Shown in pieces: positions 1 to 7,827 of a stretch of DNA of 16,246 nt. A model generated the notes under the pieces. It had not been told where the DNA came from. It searched no databases and was given only the letters and a program-made list of their open reading frames with translations. The stretch comes from Alphaproteobacteria bacterium (GTDB lineage Bacteria; Pseudomonadota; Alphaproteobacteria; JAAXGF01), in contig JAAXGF010000264.1 in the NCBI GenBank assembly GCA_012267605.1, positions 1-16,246 of the forward strand, written 5' to 3'. Numbering within the stretch: position 1 is the stretch's first letter; the number at the start of each line of letters is the position of its first letter. Made by a program: the position numbers and the translations under genes.

Positions 1-777
1 GAGACGGGTTAAGAACATCTTCATTTGCACTGCCGTGGTGTTTTGCGCCTCATCAAGGATTACAAAGGCGTTGGACAAGGTGCGGCCGCGCATGAAGGCC
101 AAGGGCGCAACTTCGATGTCCCCGTTTTCCAGGCGTCTGCGCACCTTGTCGCCCGGCATCATGTCGTAGAGGGCGTCGTAGAGCGGGCGCAAATACGGGT
201 CAACTTTGTCGCGTAGGTCGCCGGGCAGATAGCCAAGCCGTTCTCCGGCCTCGACGGCTGGCCTGGACAGAATGATGCGGTCGACGGCGCCAGCTGCCAG
301 AAGCGCTGCCGCCATGGCGACGGCGAGATATGTTTTTCCCGTTCCGGCCGGCCCAATGGCAAACACCAGCTCAGCGCTTTGTAGTGCCGTGATATAACTC
401 GCCTGAGTGGAAGACCGCGGAAGAACACGCCGCCTTTGCGTGGCAATAACTCCGTCCGCGTCAAGTTTTTCCGTGGATCTGCCGTGAAGCGCGAGGCGAA
501 GTGCTGCGTCGACCTCACCGCCGTCCAGTCGCGCGCCCTCCTTGATCCGCGCGTATAAGTCGCTAAGTACACTTCGCGCCAACGCTGCGGGCCAAGGACG
601 GCCGGAAATCACGACTTGGTTTCCACGAGTTGCCAATGAAACGCCTAACTCCTGTTCGACTCGGGCTAGATGTCGATCGTGCTCGCCAAAGAGCACGGGC
701 AAAAGCGCATTGTCGTCGAATTTCAGGAACAGGGGTGGTTCACTAACGTCACCGGGTAAATCGATCAAGCCACGCAC
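1..777 (-). CDS. phoH: PhoH family ATPase, 3' end cut off by window edge
   Basis: PhoH-like P-loop ATPase, linked in bacteria to RNA metabolism and usually encoded next to ybeY. About 259 codons are visible. Walker A GPAGTGKTYLAV lies near residues 142-153, followed by SRPAVEAGERLGYLPGD, and Walker B VILDEAQN sits close to the cut edge, so roughly the C-terminal quarter is missing. The N-terminal part, with LPVLFGEHDRHLARVEQEL, matches the RNA-binding-like domain of the family. There is no in-frame ATG before Walker A. The start is therefore GTG at 777 or TTG at 768, both overlapping the end of miaB, which implies translational coupling. In related genomes ybeY follows. Identity is secure; the exact start is not. 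Confidence 0.95.
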   Translation of the reverse strand, partial: MRGLIDLPGDVSEPPLFLKFDDNALLPVLFGEHDRHLARVEQELGVSLATRGNQVVISGRPWPAALARSVLSDLYARIKEGARLDGGEVDAALRLALHGRSTEKLDADGVIATQRRRVLPRSSTQASYITALQSAELVFAIGPAGTGKTYLAVAMAAALLAAGAVDRIILSRPAVEAGERLGYLPGDLRDKVDPYLRPLYDALYDMMPGDKVRRRLENGDIEVAPLAFMRGRTLSNAFVILDEAQNTTAVQMKMFLTRL

Positions 778-2117
778 CTCGTGGTGGGCACCATGGCGGC
801 CTCCTGGAGGGTGCCGGCCAAACCGTGGCCGCGATCTTCGCTGATGCGAACATTGGCGACCCGGCCAACAACCGTGTCCGGCGCTGCGACGTGCACCATT
901 TGCCCATAGGGGCTTTTCCCACGCTGCTGGCCGGGGTGACGACCCGCTCCCTCGAACAACACCGGTACGACGCGACCGACCATGGCCGCGTTGAAATCCT
1001 CTTGCTGCATGTCTAGAATGGATTGCAGAGCACGCAAGCGTTCTGCCTTAACAACTTCCCGCACCTGCGGTTTCTCGGCCGCCGGGGTTCCCGGCCTGGT
1101 GCTATAGCGGAAGGAATAAGCTTGCGCGTAACCGACCTGCCGTACGAGCGATAGAGTGGCGTCGAAATCCTCATCCGTTTCGCCGGGAAAACCGACGATG
1201 AAATCACCGCTTAGGGCAAGATCTTCACGCGCCGCGATCAGTCGCTCGACCAGGCGAAGATATGATGCCCGATCGTGACGGCGATTCATCGCAGCGAGAA
1301 TCCTATCCGAACCCGACTGAGCGGGTAGGTGCAGAAATGGCATAAGCTGGGGCACCAAACCATGGGCGGCAATGAGATCGTCAGCCATGTCGCGTGGGTG
1401 GGACGTTGTGTACCGAATTCGCCAAAGCCCATCCAGCTCGGCCAAAGCGCATATTAGACGACCCAAGCTCCAGTCGGTGCCCCTGGGACCCTCACCATGG
1501 AAGGCGTTAACATTTTGGCCGAGCAATGTAATCTCCCGCGCGCCACGGTTGATCAGCCGTCGGGCCTCAGCGAGGATTTCCGCAACTGGGCGCGAAAATT
1601 CCGCGCCTCGCGTATAGGGAACGACACAAAACGTGCAAAACTTGTCACATCCTTCCTGCACTGAAAGGTAAGCCGAGATACCACCACCACTCGATTCTTC
1701 GGGCAAGTGATCGAACTTGGACTCAACCGGAAATTCCGTATCGCGCACTTTTCCCACCGCTGCGCGCTTAATGAGTTCCGGCAAACGATGGTACATTTGG
1801 GGCCCAAACACGACATCGACAAAGGGTGCTCGCCGCTGCACTTCGGCGCCTTCAGCTTGTGCGACGCATCCGCCGACAGCGATGATCAGGGACGGCTCGC
1901 GTTCCTTATACCGGCGTAAACGACCCAACTCGGAGTACACTTTTTCCGCCGCTTTCTCGCGAATATGGCACGTGTTGAGCACAACTATGTTCGCGTCCCC
2001 CGGGTCCTCCACGCGACGATAGCCTTCAGCCACCAGAGAATCCGCCATGCGAGCGGAGTCGTAGACGTTCATCTGGCAACCGTAGGTCTTAATAAAAAGT
2101 TTTTTAGTCAAAGCCAC
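765..2117 (-). CDS. miaB: tRNA-2-methylthio-N6-dimethylallyladenosine synthase MiaB
   Basis: Radical-SAM methylthiotransferase that converts i6A37 to ms2i6A37 in tRNAs reading codons that begin with U. The 450 residues are normal for the family. The N-terminal MTTase domain carries the auxiliary-cluster cysteines C14 (TYGCQMN), C50 (NTCHIREKA) and C84 (VGGCVAQ). The radical-SAM cluster is C157, C161, C164 in GCDKFCTFCVVPYTRG. A TRAM-like RNA-binding domain closes the protein at about residues 375-440. The start is GTG: the same frame has a TGA about 27 bases upstream and no ATG between. No strong ribosome-binding site lies directly before it. It sits 124 bases after plsC and overlaps the phoH start, so it is probably co-transcribed with both. 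Confidence 0.97.
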   Translation of the reverse strand: MALTKKLFIKTYGCQMNVYDSARMADSLVAEGYRRVEDPGDANIVVLNTCHIREKAAEKVYSELGRLRRYKEREPSLIIAVGGCVAQAEGAEVQRRAPFVDVVFGPQMYHRLPELIKRAAVGKVRDTEFPVESKFDHLPEESSGGGISAYLSVQEGCDKFCTFCVVPYTRGAEFSRPVAEILAEARRLINRGAREITLLGQNVNAFHGEGPRGTDWSLGRLICALAELDGLWRIRYTTSHPRDMADDLIAAHGLVPQLMPFLHLPAQSGSDRILAAMNRRHDRASYLRLVERLIAAREDLALSGDFIVGFPGETDEDFDATLSLVRQVGYAQAYSFRYSTRPGTPAAEKPQVREVVKAERLRALQSILDMQQEDFNAAMVGRVVPVLFEGAGRHPGQQRGKSPYGQMVHVAAPDTVVGRVANVRISEDRGHGLAGTLQEAAMVPTTRCVA

Positions 2118-2241
2118 GCGCCGTCGCGCACCACGACCTTCCCGTCAAAATATACACGCTCAGCGCGCATCCGAATGTACATCCGGTTCGTCATTCGCGC
2201 TCTTGTTGTTCGATGAAAATTTAACACCGGTCCCGCCAGAG

Positions 2242-3084
2242 TCAAGTTGGGGTCCCTTGCGGCCCAGCATTTGTGTCGGCTGGACGACCATGCAGTGCCG
2301 TCGAAACGCCAGACGCAATGACCTTTCGGCAATACTCACTGAGCGCCTTTCGCGATTCGAAGGCAGCGATAGTAACCGGCGGAAAAAATTGCACAACCAC
2401 CGTGGTGCGGCCCAGGCCGGCGACCCGCAGAAGATGGGCCGCCATCTCCATATTGCCGTACCAGGCGAAGAACGGGCGCATACGGCGCTCCAGAGGCAAG
2501 CCATTGAGGTGGGTGTAAGCCACGCCAACAGGTTGCACGGTCAAAGGAGATCCGTTCACCGGCTTCTCGGCGACGCTCAAAAAACTGCTGCGAAAGCGCA
2601 ATACGCGAATGCCGTCATTGCTTGTCCCTTCGGGAAAAAGAATCAGGTTGTCACGGGATTCGAGTCGACCGATCAAGACGTCTCTCTCGTCGGCCACGTC
2701 GCGAGATCTTCGGGCAACGTAAACAGTACGCTGAAGTTTCGACATTGGCCCGAAGACTGGCCAATCCGCGACTTCCTTTTTTGCGACGAAACATCCCGGG
2801 ATAACGGCACCCAACACCATTATGTCAAGATAAGACGAATGATTCGATACAAAGAGCGTTGGGCGAAGGTGGGAAATCTCGCCAACACGCTGTATGGAAA
2901 AGCCGATGATGCGACAAGATACCCGCCAATATACCAGCAATGTATGTCCAGCAATCCCACGGTGAACTGTATTAGCGAGCAATTGTATGGGAATGAAGAG
3001 GAGCGTCCAGCACCCATATACGCCTAGTCGGAAAAGAGATTTGGCGGTAAATTTGGCGGCGCGCTTGGTATCGCGACGGATCAC
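2242..3084 (-). CDS. olsA: 1-acyl-glycerol-3-phosphate / lyso-ornithine-lipid O-acyltransferase (PlsC/OlsA family)
   Basis: Membrane acyltransferase of 280 residues. The catalytic HX4D motif is NHSSYLD (H82, D87), and the substrate-binding motif is FPEGTS at 150-155. An N-terminal hydrophobic segment at about 21-40 anchors it to the inner membrane. The frame is open further upstream to 3264, but the GTG at 3082-3084 overlaps the olsB stop by four bases (GTGA), the standard coupling arrangement, and the upstream extension has a composition unlike a protein. Being coupled to olsB suggests OlsA, which acylates lyso-ornithine lipid with acyl-ACP. A general PlsC role in phosphatidic-acid synthesis cannot be excluded from sequence alone. 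Confidence 0.88.
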   Translation of the reverse strand: MIRRDTKRAAKFTAKSLFRLGVYGCWTLLFIPIQLLANTVHRGIAGHTLLVYWRVSCRIIGFSIQRVGEISHLRPTLFVSNHSSYLDIMVLGAVIPGCFVAKKEVADWPVFGPMSKLQRTVYVARRSRDVADERDVLIGRLESRDNLILFPEGTSNDGIRVLRFRSSFLSVAEKPVNGSPLTVQPVGVAYTHLNGLPLERRMRPFFAWYGNMEMAAHLLRVAGLGRTTVVVQFFPPVTIAAFESRKALSEYCRKVIASGVSTALHGRPADTNAGPQGTPT

Positions 3085-3881
3085 CCTGGAACAGCCTCGC
3101 TGGCGCCACTTTCGTACCGGTGGCGATATTTTTTTGACACCTGATCGAGCTTTGCCACCATGCAAACATCGATGGTGTGAAATTGCCGATCGATGACAGC
3201 GCCGTCGCCGATCAGGCCTCCAGCGCGCAAATACCCTTTGATGAGTGGTGGCAATTCGGTCCATGCGGCACGCGGATCAATGTTCGCGTCCGGCATGCGA
3301 TTCATGTCCGTGTAATGTGCGGGTAAGGCGCGCGGCCGCAATTCTGCGGGTGCCCGAAAGCGATGATGCAAATAGGCTAGTTGAGTCGCCACTGCTTCGA
3401 TGTCCGTTCCCGGGAAACTTGCGCAGCCGAACATCAGTGCGACGCCGTGGGCTCTGACATAGGCGCCAATACCGCGGAATAGTAACTGTATTGTGGCCCG
3501 GGTGCGGTAGCGCGAATCGACGCACGACCGCCCCAATTCGACGATCTCGCCGGGGACGCCCGTAATTTTTTCGATGTCGTATTCGTTCTCCGAGTAAAAA
3601 TGTCCTTCGGAAATCGAGCGGCGCAATAGGCGATAAGTGCCAACAACCAGTGCTGAACCGGAACCGTGGTCGATCACCAGCAAATGGTCGCAGCGATCAT
3701 CAAATTCGTCGAAATCCCTCCCGAGGGCTACCATTTCGGTGCTGGGGCGAGCACCCATTTCTTCGTAAAAGACACGGTAACGTAATGCTTGGGCGGCGGC
3801 GACATCCGCCGGCGAAGCGGCCAAACGGGCCTCCAACGCACCAACTTTCAGACTCTCAATCTTCTTGGTTCCCGCCAGCAT
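3081..3881 (-). CDS. olsB: L-ornithine N(alpha)-acyltransferase OlsB (hemolysin-like GNAT family)
   Basis: GNAT-fold enzyme expected to transfer a 3-hydroxyacyl chain from ACP to the alpha-amino group of ornithine, the first step of ornithine-lipid synthesis. Family signatures are RYRVFYEEM (34-42), VVGTYRLLR (79-87), ELGRSCVD (115-122) and, further on, FGCASFPGTD and LPPLIKGYLRAGG. The C-terminal tail is basic. I chose ATG at 3881; a GTG at 3896 with GGGA upstream is a credible alternative adding five residues. The olsB-plsC pair overlaps by four bases. About 120 bases separate it from fur, so it may have its own promoter or be read from fur. Confidence 0.87.
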   Translation of the reverse strand: MLAGTKKIESLKVGALEARLAASPADVAAAQALRYRVFYEEMGARPSTEMVALGRDFDEFDDRCDHLLVIDHGSGSALVVGTYRLLRRSISEGHFYSENEYDIEKITGVPGEIVELGRSCVDSRYRTRATIQLLFRGIGAYVRAHGVALMFGCASFPGTDIEAVATQLAYLHHRFRAPAELRPRALPAHYTDMNRMPDANIDPRAAWTELPPLIKGYLRAGGLIGDGAVIDRQFHTIDVCMVAKLDQVSKKYRHRYESGASEAVPG

Positions 3882-4001
3882 TAACCGCACACCCACCGGT
3901 TCCCAACCCAGATTTGTGCGCTAGGGCCGAGACGACAGTGATACGCCACGACTCATTCGATTCCGTGCTGTTCCTTTTCCGGTGCCGTTCCCTTGCCCAT
4001 T

Positions 4002-4418
4002 TTAATCCTTTGATCGCAGACGAACGCCGTAAAGGGCAAGTCGGTGATCGACAAGTCGATATCCAAGTTTTTCGGCGACCTGACGCTGGAGTTTTTCGAT
4101 TTCCTCGCTCTGAAATTCAACCACCTCACCGCTATCAAGGTCGATAAGGTGATCGTGGTGAGTTTCGGGAACTTCCTCGTATCGCGAACGGCCATCTCGA
4201 AAATCGTGGCGTTCGAGGATGTTGGCCTCTTCAAACAGCCTTACGGTTCGGTAAACAGTGGCCAGGCTAATGTGCGGGTCGAGCTGGGCGGCACGTCGGT
4301 AAACTTCTTCGGCGTCTGGATGATCGCGCGATTCCGACAAGACCCGCGCAATCAACCGACGCTGCTCGGTCATTTTCATGCCCTTCGTCATGCATAATCG
4401 TTCAATTCGTGACATCAT
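4002..4418 (-). CDS. fur: Fur family metal-responsive transcriptional regulator (Fur/Mur type)
   Basis: DNA-binding repressor of 138 residues with the usual layout: winged helix at about 1-80, with recognition segment LATVYRTVRLFEE (52-64), then a dimerisation/metal domain. The metal site HHDH is at 87-90. The paired cysteines of gamma-proteobacterial Fur (LICLDCG) are replaced by D93 and S96 (LIDLDSG), so that structural zinc site is absent. This is common in alphaproteobacterial Fur, Mur and Irr proteins, where iron or manganese control is split differently, so the effector metal is uncertain. The ATG at 4418 is preferred over the TTG three codons upstream. It lies 60 bases downstream of mucR on the same strand. 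Confidence 0.93.
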   Translation of the reverse strand: MMSRIERLCMTKGMKMTEQRRLIARVLSESRDHPDAEEVYRRAAQLDPHISLATVYRTVRLFEEANILERHDFRDGRSRYEEVPETHHDHLIDLDSGEVVEFQSEEIEKLQRQVAEKLGYRLVDHRLALYGVRLRSKD

Positions 4419-4478
4419 CGCGATCAACTTAGCTTATCGACTGGCTGCCATGAAGCTAGCCAGCCACTCACGAGAGTG

Positions 4479-4913
4479 TCATTTCCGACGAGTGCGTCTT
4501 CGCGACTTTGTTCCAAGGCCGATTTTCTTGGCCAGCGAGCTTCGCTGCGCCGCGTAATTTGGAGCCACCATTGGATAATCTGCAGGCAGCCCCCAACGAT
4601 CCCGATACTCATCGGGCGTCATCCCGTATGCCGTCTTTAGATGGCGTTTCAACATCTTCAATTTTTTGCCGTCTTCGAGGCAAACGATATAATCTGCGGT
4701 AATCGACCGCTTGATTGGTACGATCGGCTGCGGTCGTTCGCTCTGACTCGACGATTTCGACGATAATCCTGCGAGAGACACAAAAACCTGATTGATCAAT
4801 TTCGGAAGCTCTGCGGAAGAAAGCTTGTTGTTCGACAAATGGGACACCACAATTTCTGTGGTCAATAAAAGCAAATCTCCAACCCGGGATTGGTTCGCCA
4901 TCGGCTCCACCAT
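4479..4913 (-). CDS. mucR: MucR/Ros family transcriptional regulator
   Basis: Small DNA-binding protein of 144 residues. MucR/Ros proteins act as broad repressors or H-NS-like factors in alphaproteobacteria, affecting polysaccharide, motility and virulence genes. The N-terminal half (about 8-50) is the oligomerisation region; the C-terminal zinc-finger-like domain runs from ITADYIVCLEDGKKLK to YPMVAPNY. Of the four Ros zinc ligands only C78 and H91 remain; D81 and Y96 occupy the others. A basic tail ending SRRRTRRK follows. The ATG at 4913 has AAAGGA eight bases upstream. It is divergent from the TusA-like gene, and fur follows on the same strand. Confidence 0.93.
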   Translation of the reverse strand: MVEPMANQSRVGDLLLLTTEIVVSHLSNNKLSSAELPKLINQVFVSLAGLSSKSSSQSERPQPIVPIKRSITADYIVCLEDGKKLKMLKRHLKTAYGMTPDEYRDRWGLPADYPMVAPNYAAQRSSLAKKIGLGTKSRRRTRRK

Positions 4914-4979
4914 TAACGTTGTCCTTTGTTGAAAAGAGACATGTCCATAATATATATGAATTGACGAACGGGTGGCAAA
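4914..4979. promoter_or_regulatory. AT-rich divergent promoter region between mucR and the tusA-like gene
   Basis: These 66 bases hold both upstream regions. They include an AT-rich core, ATAATATATATGAATT, near 4947-4962, and the AAAGGA ribosome-binding site of mucR. MucR proteins are known to bind AT-rich sites with T-A steps and to repress their own genes, so autoregulation through this core is plausible. I see no clean -35/-10 pair that I would assign to one strand. Confidence 0.45.
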
Positions 4980-5288
4980 TTGAAAAGCGTAAAAAACATC
5001 AAAAAATTGCCAGGCTTCAAAAAATCGCCGGGCAACAATACGTTCGGTGATGGAAAAGACGACTACGACTACTCACTGGATATCACGTCGGAAGTTTGCC
5101 CTTTAACGTTCGTCAAGACCATACTCTTAATCGAGCGAATGGAGAGTGGCCAAACGGCTGAAATACACCTTGCTGCCGGCGAGGCTGTGGACAATGTACC
5201 CCGCGCGGTGAAAGAGCACGGACACCAGGTGCTTGAACTCCATCCCGAGTCCCCGGATGTTTTCCGTATGCGGGTACGGAAGAGTTAG
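4980..5288 (+). CDS. TusA/SirA-like sulfur carrier protein with lysine-rich N-terminal extension
   Basis: The C-terminal part (residues about 32-102) has the TusA fold signature: a beta strand, then the conserved Cys-Pro (EVCPLTFVKT, Cys40), then helix KTILLIERMESGQ. The cysteine would carry a persulfide used for tRNA thiolation, molybdenum-cofactor synthesis or general sulfur trafficking; which one cannot be told here. About 30 Lys/Gly/Asn-rich residues precede the domain, making it longer than the roughly 80-residue E. coli TusA. The only available start in frame is TTG at 4980, with GGGTGG just upstream and a stop at 4962. It is divergent from mucR and convergent with rimI, interrupting the tsaB-rimI-mucR strand order. 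Confidence 0.82.
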   Translation: MKSVKNIKKLPGFKKSPGNNTFGDGKDDYDYSLDITSEVCPLTFVKTILLIERMESGQTAEIHLAAGEAVDNVPRAVKEHGHQVLELHPESPDVFRMRVRKS

Positions 5289-5393
5289 CGGCAAATCGCG
5301 TAAAACGTGGAATAAGAAAGAACCCATCCTCAGAGATCGACCATAGCTGGGGTGTGAGTAATTCGTTTTGGTTGGTGCGGGCGCAAACTTTTC

Positions 5394-5849
5394 TTAGGAC
5401 GCAGGCGGCAGGGCACATTTAATCGTCCATGCGCTGGTTGCCCCACGATTGTGCCGATAGTATCCTGGCCGGTGTCCTACGGTTAAAAATCCGAAGCATC
5501 GGTACAAGTTGAGTGCCGCCCAATTGTTCTCGGCCACTTCTGCAAACATCGCTACGGCACCGGCATTGGTCGCATGATCCAACGCTGCCACGAGAAGCGC
5601 CGACCCGATGCCACGCCTTCGGTCTGTTGGCTGTACGCCAAAAGACAACAGCTCGCACTCGTCGGCTGCGCCCCGGCACAGTATGAAACCGGTTGGCGAT
5701 GTACCGACTCGGGCGAGAAAACCGAAGGCACCAGGGGAGGTTAGTAGGTGTCGAAGGGAATCCCGACCCCAAGGCTGATCAAGACAGCGTTCGTTTAGAT
5801 CCTCTAGGGCAGCGAGGTCGAGGTCGGTGGCCCGTGCAATTTGAATCAC
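5394..5849 (-). CDS. rimI: Ribosomal-protein-alanine N-acetyltransferase RimI
   Basis: GNAT N-acetyltransferase of 151 residues, the family that acetylates the N-terminal alanine of ribosomal protein S18. The acetyl-CoA loop is RRRGIGSALL (77-86). The catalytic residues expected from Salmonella RimI are present as E104 and Y116, within AEVAENNWAALNLYRCFGF, followed by RPGYYR. The frame is open far upstream inside tsaB, but GTG at 5847-5849 overlaps the tsaB stop by four bases (GTGA) and gives the normal family length, so the longer form is rejected. tsaB-rimI is a common bacterial pair. Confidence 0.93.
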   Translation of the reverse strand: MIQIARATDLDLAALEDLNERCLDQPWGRDSLRHLLTSPGAFGFLARVGTSPTGFILCRGAADECELLSFGVQPTDRRRGIGSALLVAALDHATNAGAVAMFAEVAENNWAALNLYRCFGFLTVGHRPGYYRHNRGATSAWTIKCALPPAS

Positions 5850-6565
5850 GGCCGACAAATATTTCTTGGAACTCGCGCCCCTGGAGGGCGCAAATACATC
5901 GGCGACGGGGGCTTGTTGGGCAAGGGGTGTCCGCGTCCGCCATACCGCCGCGCACAAAGATCCGCTACGGCAGCGGCGTCCGGCAACCCCGGCGGAGTGC
6001 CGCGTTTCACCTTGATACCGTGCTGTTGCAGCGCCGTGGCCAAGGTCCCAGCGCCAGTTCCTGCCAAATACCATGTCTTCCCGGCCGGCCAGTTTGCAGC
6101 GATTTCCTCCGCGGGTCCGGTCTCCGGTGGGCCCGCCGGTTCCATATCGGCATGAAATGCTTGGACGTAAATTTCGCCTCGGCGTGCATCCAATGCGGCG
6201 ATTAACCTTGCCCCAGATCCCCTCGCGGGCGGCTCGTCCAAATCTGCAGCTAGCCATAAATCGTGAGCGCTGGCTTCGAATGTCGTGATCCCTGCCACAG
6301 GCAGGTCCCCAGCGAGGGCTAGTCCGCGTGCCGTCGCTAGACCTACTCGAAGTCCGGTGAAAGTGCCCGGTCCAACGGTGGTGGCGAGAAGATCCAGCGC
6401 CGTGAACTCCGTATCCGCAGCGTCCAACACTTCTGTGATCATCGGTACGAGCCGTTCCGCGTGGCCACGGCCGATGATTTCAAATTGGCGGGCGCGAATC
6501 ACGCCGTCGAAGCAAACGGCGGCTGAACAGGCGGTACTAGAGGTATCCAGGGCGAGAATTTTCAT
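5846..6565 (-). CDS. tsaB: tRNA threonylcarbamoyladenosine biosynthesis protein TsaB
   Basis: Partner of TsaD and TsaE in making t6A37 on tRNAs that read ANN codons. The 239 residues begin with the ASKHA-fold start MKILALDTSS. HAERLVPMI (35-43) is the helix used to contact TsaD, and VGPGTFTGLRVGLATARG (64-81) is the hallmark loop. The C-terminal half is divergent, as usual for the family. The start ATG at 6565 has a modest GGAT upstream. Its stop overlaps the rimI start. tsaD and tsaE are not in the window. Confidence 0.95.
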   Translation of the reverse strand: MKILALDTSSTACSAAVCFDGVIRARQFEIIGRGHAERLVPMITEVLDAADTEFTALDLLATTVGPGTFTGLRVGLATARGLALAGDLPVAGITTFEASAHDLWLAADLDEPPARGSGARLIAALDARRGEIYVQAFHADMEPAGPPETGPAEEIAANWPAGKTWYLAGTGAGTLATALQQHGIKVKRGTPPGLPDAAAVADLCARRYGGRGHPLPNKPPSPMYLRPPGARVPRNICRP

Positions 6566-6703
6566 AATAGGAATCCGTTAACAACCCTGTCCCCTGCTAT
6601 ATTCGATCGGTAGGGAACCATATCGATATTCTCGGCCGGATTTTTTCGCTGTCTCGCGGCGCTTGTGCGTTTCGCGGCGAAGCCGAAGAATGGAAACATC
6701 GCT
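6566..6703. promoter_or_regulatory. Divergent upstream region of tsaB and the polysaccharide deacetylase
   Basis: This 138-base interval must hold the promoters of tsaB (minus) and the deacetylase gene (plus). A GTG at 6665 is in frame with the deacetylase and would consume part of it. I see no convincing operator or paired promoter boxes. Confidence 0.35.
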
Positions 6704-7747
6704 ATGATCGGTTGGAGCAGCCTCGAGCGGATCAAAATGTCATGGGCCTCGATTGTTTTGGCCATTGCACTACTCGCCCTATCGGCCATGCCCACGCGGG
6801 GCGAAGTCGGGTCTGCCGTCATCCTCATGTACCATCGCTTTGGCGCCGCGGCGACACCTTCCACCAACATTAGGCTGGACCAGTTCGATGCGCACCTTCA
6901 AGCATTGGCGACCGGCGGCTACAGGGTGCTACCCGTGCCGGACATTGTTGCGCGTCTAAAACGGGGTGAAGGCCTGCCAGATTTCACCATCGGAATTACC
7001 ATCGACGATGCCCATGTGTCAGTCTACCGCGAAGCCTGGCCCCGGTTACGCCGCGCCGGCTTTCCGTTCACTCTTTTTGTCGCCACCGATCCGGTCGACG
7101 CCGGGCACGCTAATACGATGAATTGGGACGAAATCCGTGAACTCTCGCGGTCCGGGGTGACTATCGGTAACCACGGCGCCGCCCACCGACACATGTTAAC
7201 TCTACCGAAAGCAAAAAACGTAGTGAATATCCAGCGTGCAAGTCGCCGTATCGAAGAAGAAACCGGCACGAATCCTACGCTGTTTGCGTATCCGTATGGC
7301 GAATTCGACCGCGACCTTCGCGATCGGATCAAGGGTAAGGGGTTCGAAGCCGCATTCGGCCAACATTCGGGCGTGGTGCACTTCCAAAGCGACTTTTTTG
7401 GCTTGCCGCGCTTCGCTCTAAACGAACAATTCGCCGATGCCGACCGATTCAGTTTGATCACTCGTACCTTGCCCTTGCCTGTCGCCGAAATCACGCCAAC
7501 CGATCCGCTGCTAGCCATAAACCCGCCGCTGTTCGGATTCACTGTTGCCAAACAACTGGCAAATCTATCGGAAATCGCGTGCTATGCGTCCGCTGGCGGT
7601 GAAGTGGTTACGGAACGGCTTGGCGCCCGTCGCATTGAAGTTCGCTTCTCCGAACCGTTTCCGACTGGCCGAGCACGAGTCAATTGTACGCTACGCGATG
7701 CCGGCGGGCGCTGGCGCTGGTTCGGTACACAGTTTGTCGTTCCGTAG
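6704..7747 (+). CDS. Secreted polysaccharide deacetylase (NodB/CE4 family)
   Basis: Probable metal-dependent carbohydrate N-deacetylase exported by the Sec pathway. From the ATG at 6704 the protein has 347 residues: a charged start (MIGWSSLERIK), a hydrophobic signal segment at 12-30, then LMYHRFG (41-47) at the head of the domain. Catalytic motifs are TIDD (99-102), NHGAAH with metal-binding H157 and H161, and AYPYG (195-199). A C-terminal module of about 80 residues with two cysteines follows the NodB domain. Starts at GTG 6665 and ATG 6737 are possible; 6704 is preferred because it gives the signal peptide a positive n-region. The substrate (peptidoglycan, exopolysaccharide or other glycan) is unknown. 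It converges with the glucosaminidase gene. Confidence 0.88.
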   Translation: MIGWSSLERIKMSWASIVLAIALLALSAMPTRGEVGSAVILMYHRFGAAATPSTNIRLDQFDAHLQALATGGYRVLPVPDIVARLKRGEGLPDFTIGITIDDAHVSVYREAWPRLRRAGFPFTLFVATDPVDAGHANTMNWDEIRELSRSGVTIGNHGAAHRHMLTLPKAKNVVNIQRASRRIEEETGTNPTLFAYPYGEFDRDLRDRIKGKGFEAAFGQHSGVVHFQSDFFGLPRFALNEQFADADRFSLITRTLPLPVAEITPTDPLLAINPPLFGFTVAKQLANLSEIACYASAGGEVVTERLGARRIEVRFSEPFPTGRARVNCTLRDAGGRWRWFGTQFVVP

Positions 7748-7827
7748 GTGTCATGCCAAACGGTGAAAGGCCCACGAATACCGTAGATCTCACTTCGGGC
7801 TGTTGGAATATTCCGCTCGGTACCCAG

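Noticed and set aside
159..572. 137-codon minus-strand frame in the phoH region
   Set aside because: It is out of phase with the frame carrying the Walker A and Walker B motifs.
2203..3027. 274-codon plus-strand frame opposite plsC
   Set aside because: It is antisense to a gene with full acyltransferase motifs, and its translation shows no domain.
3085..3264. Upstream extension of plsC
   Set aside because: It lies inside olsB; the GTGA overlap start gives a normal PlsC length.
5850..6257. N-terminal extension of rimI to 287 residues
   Set aside because: It is the shadow of tsaB in another frame; the GTG at 5849 fits family length and coupling.
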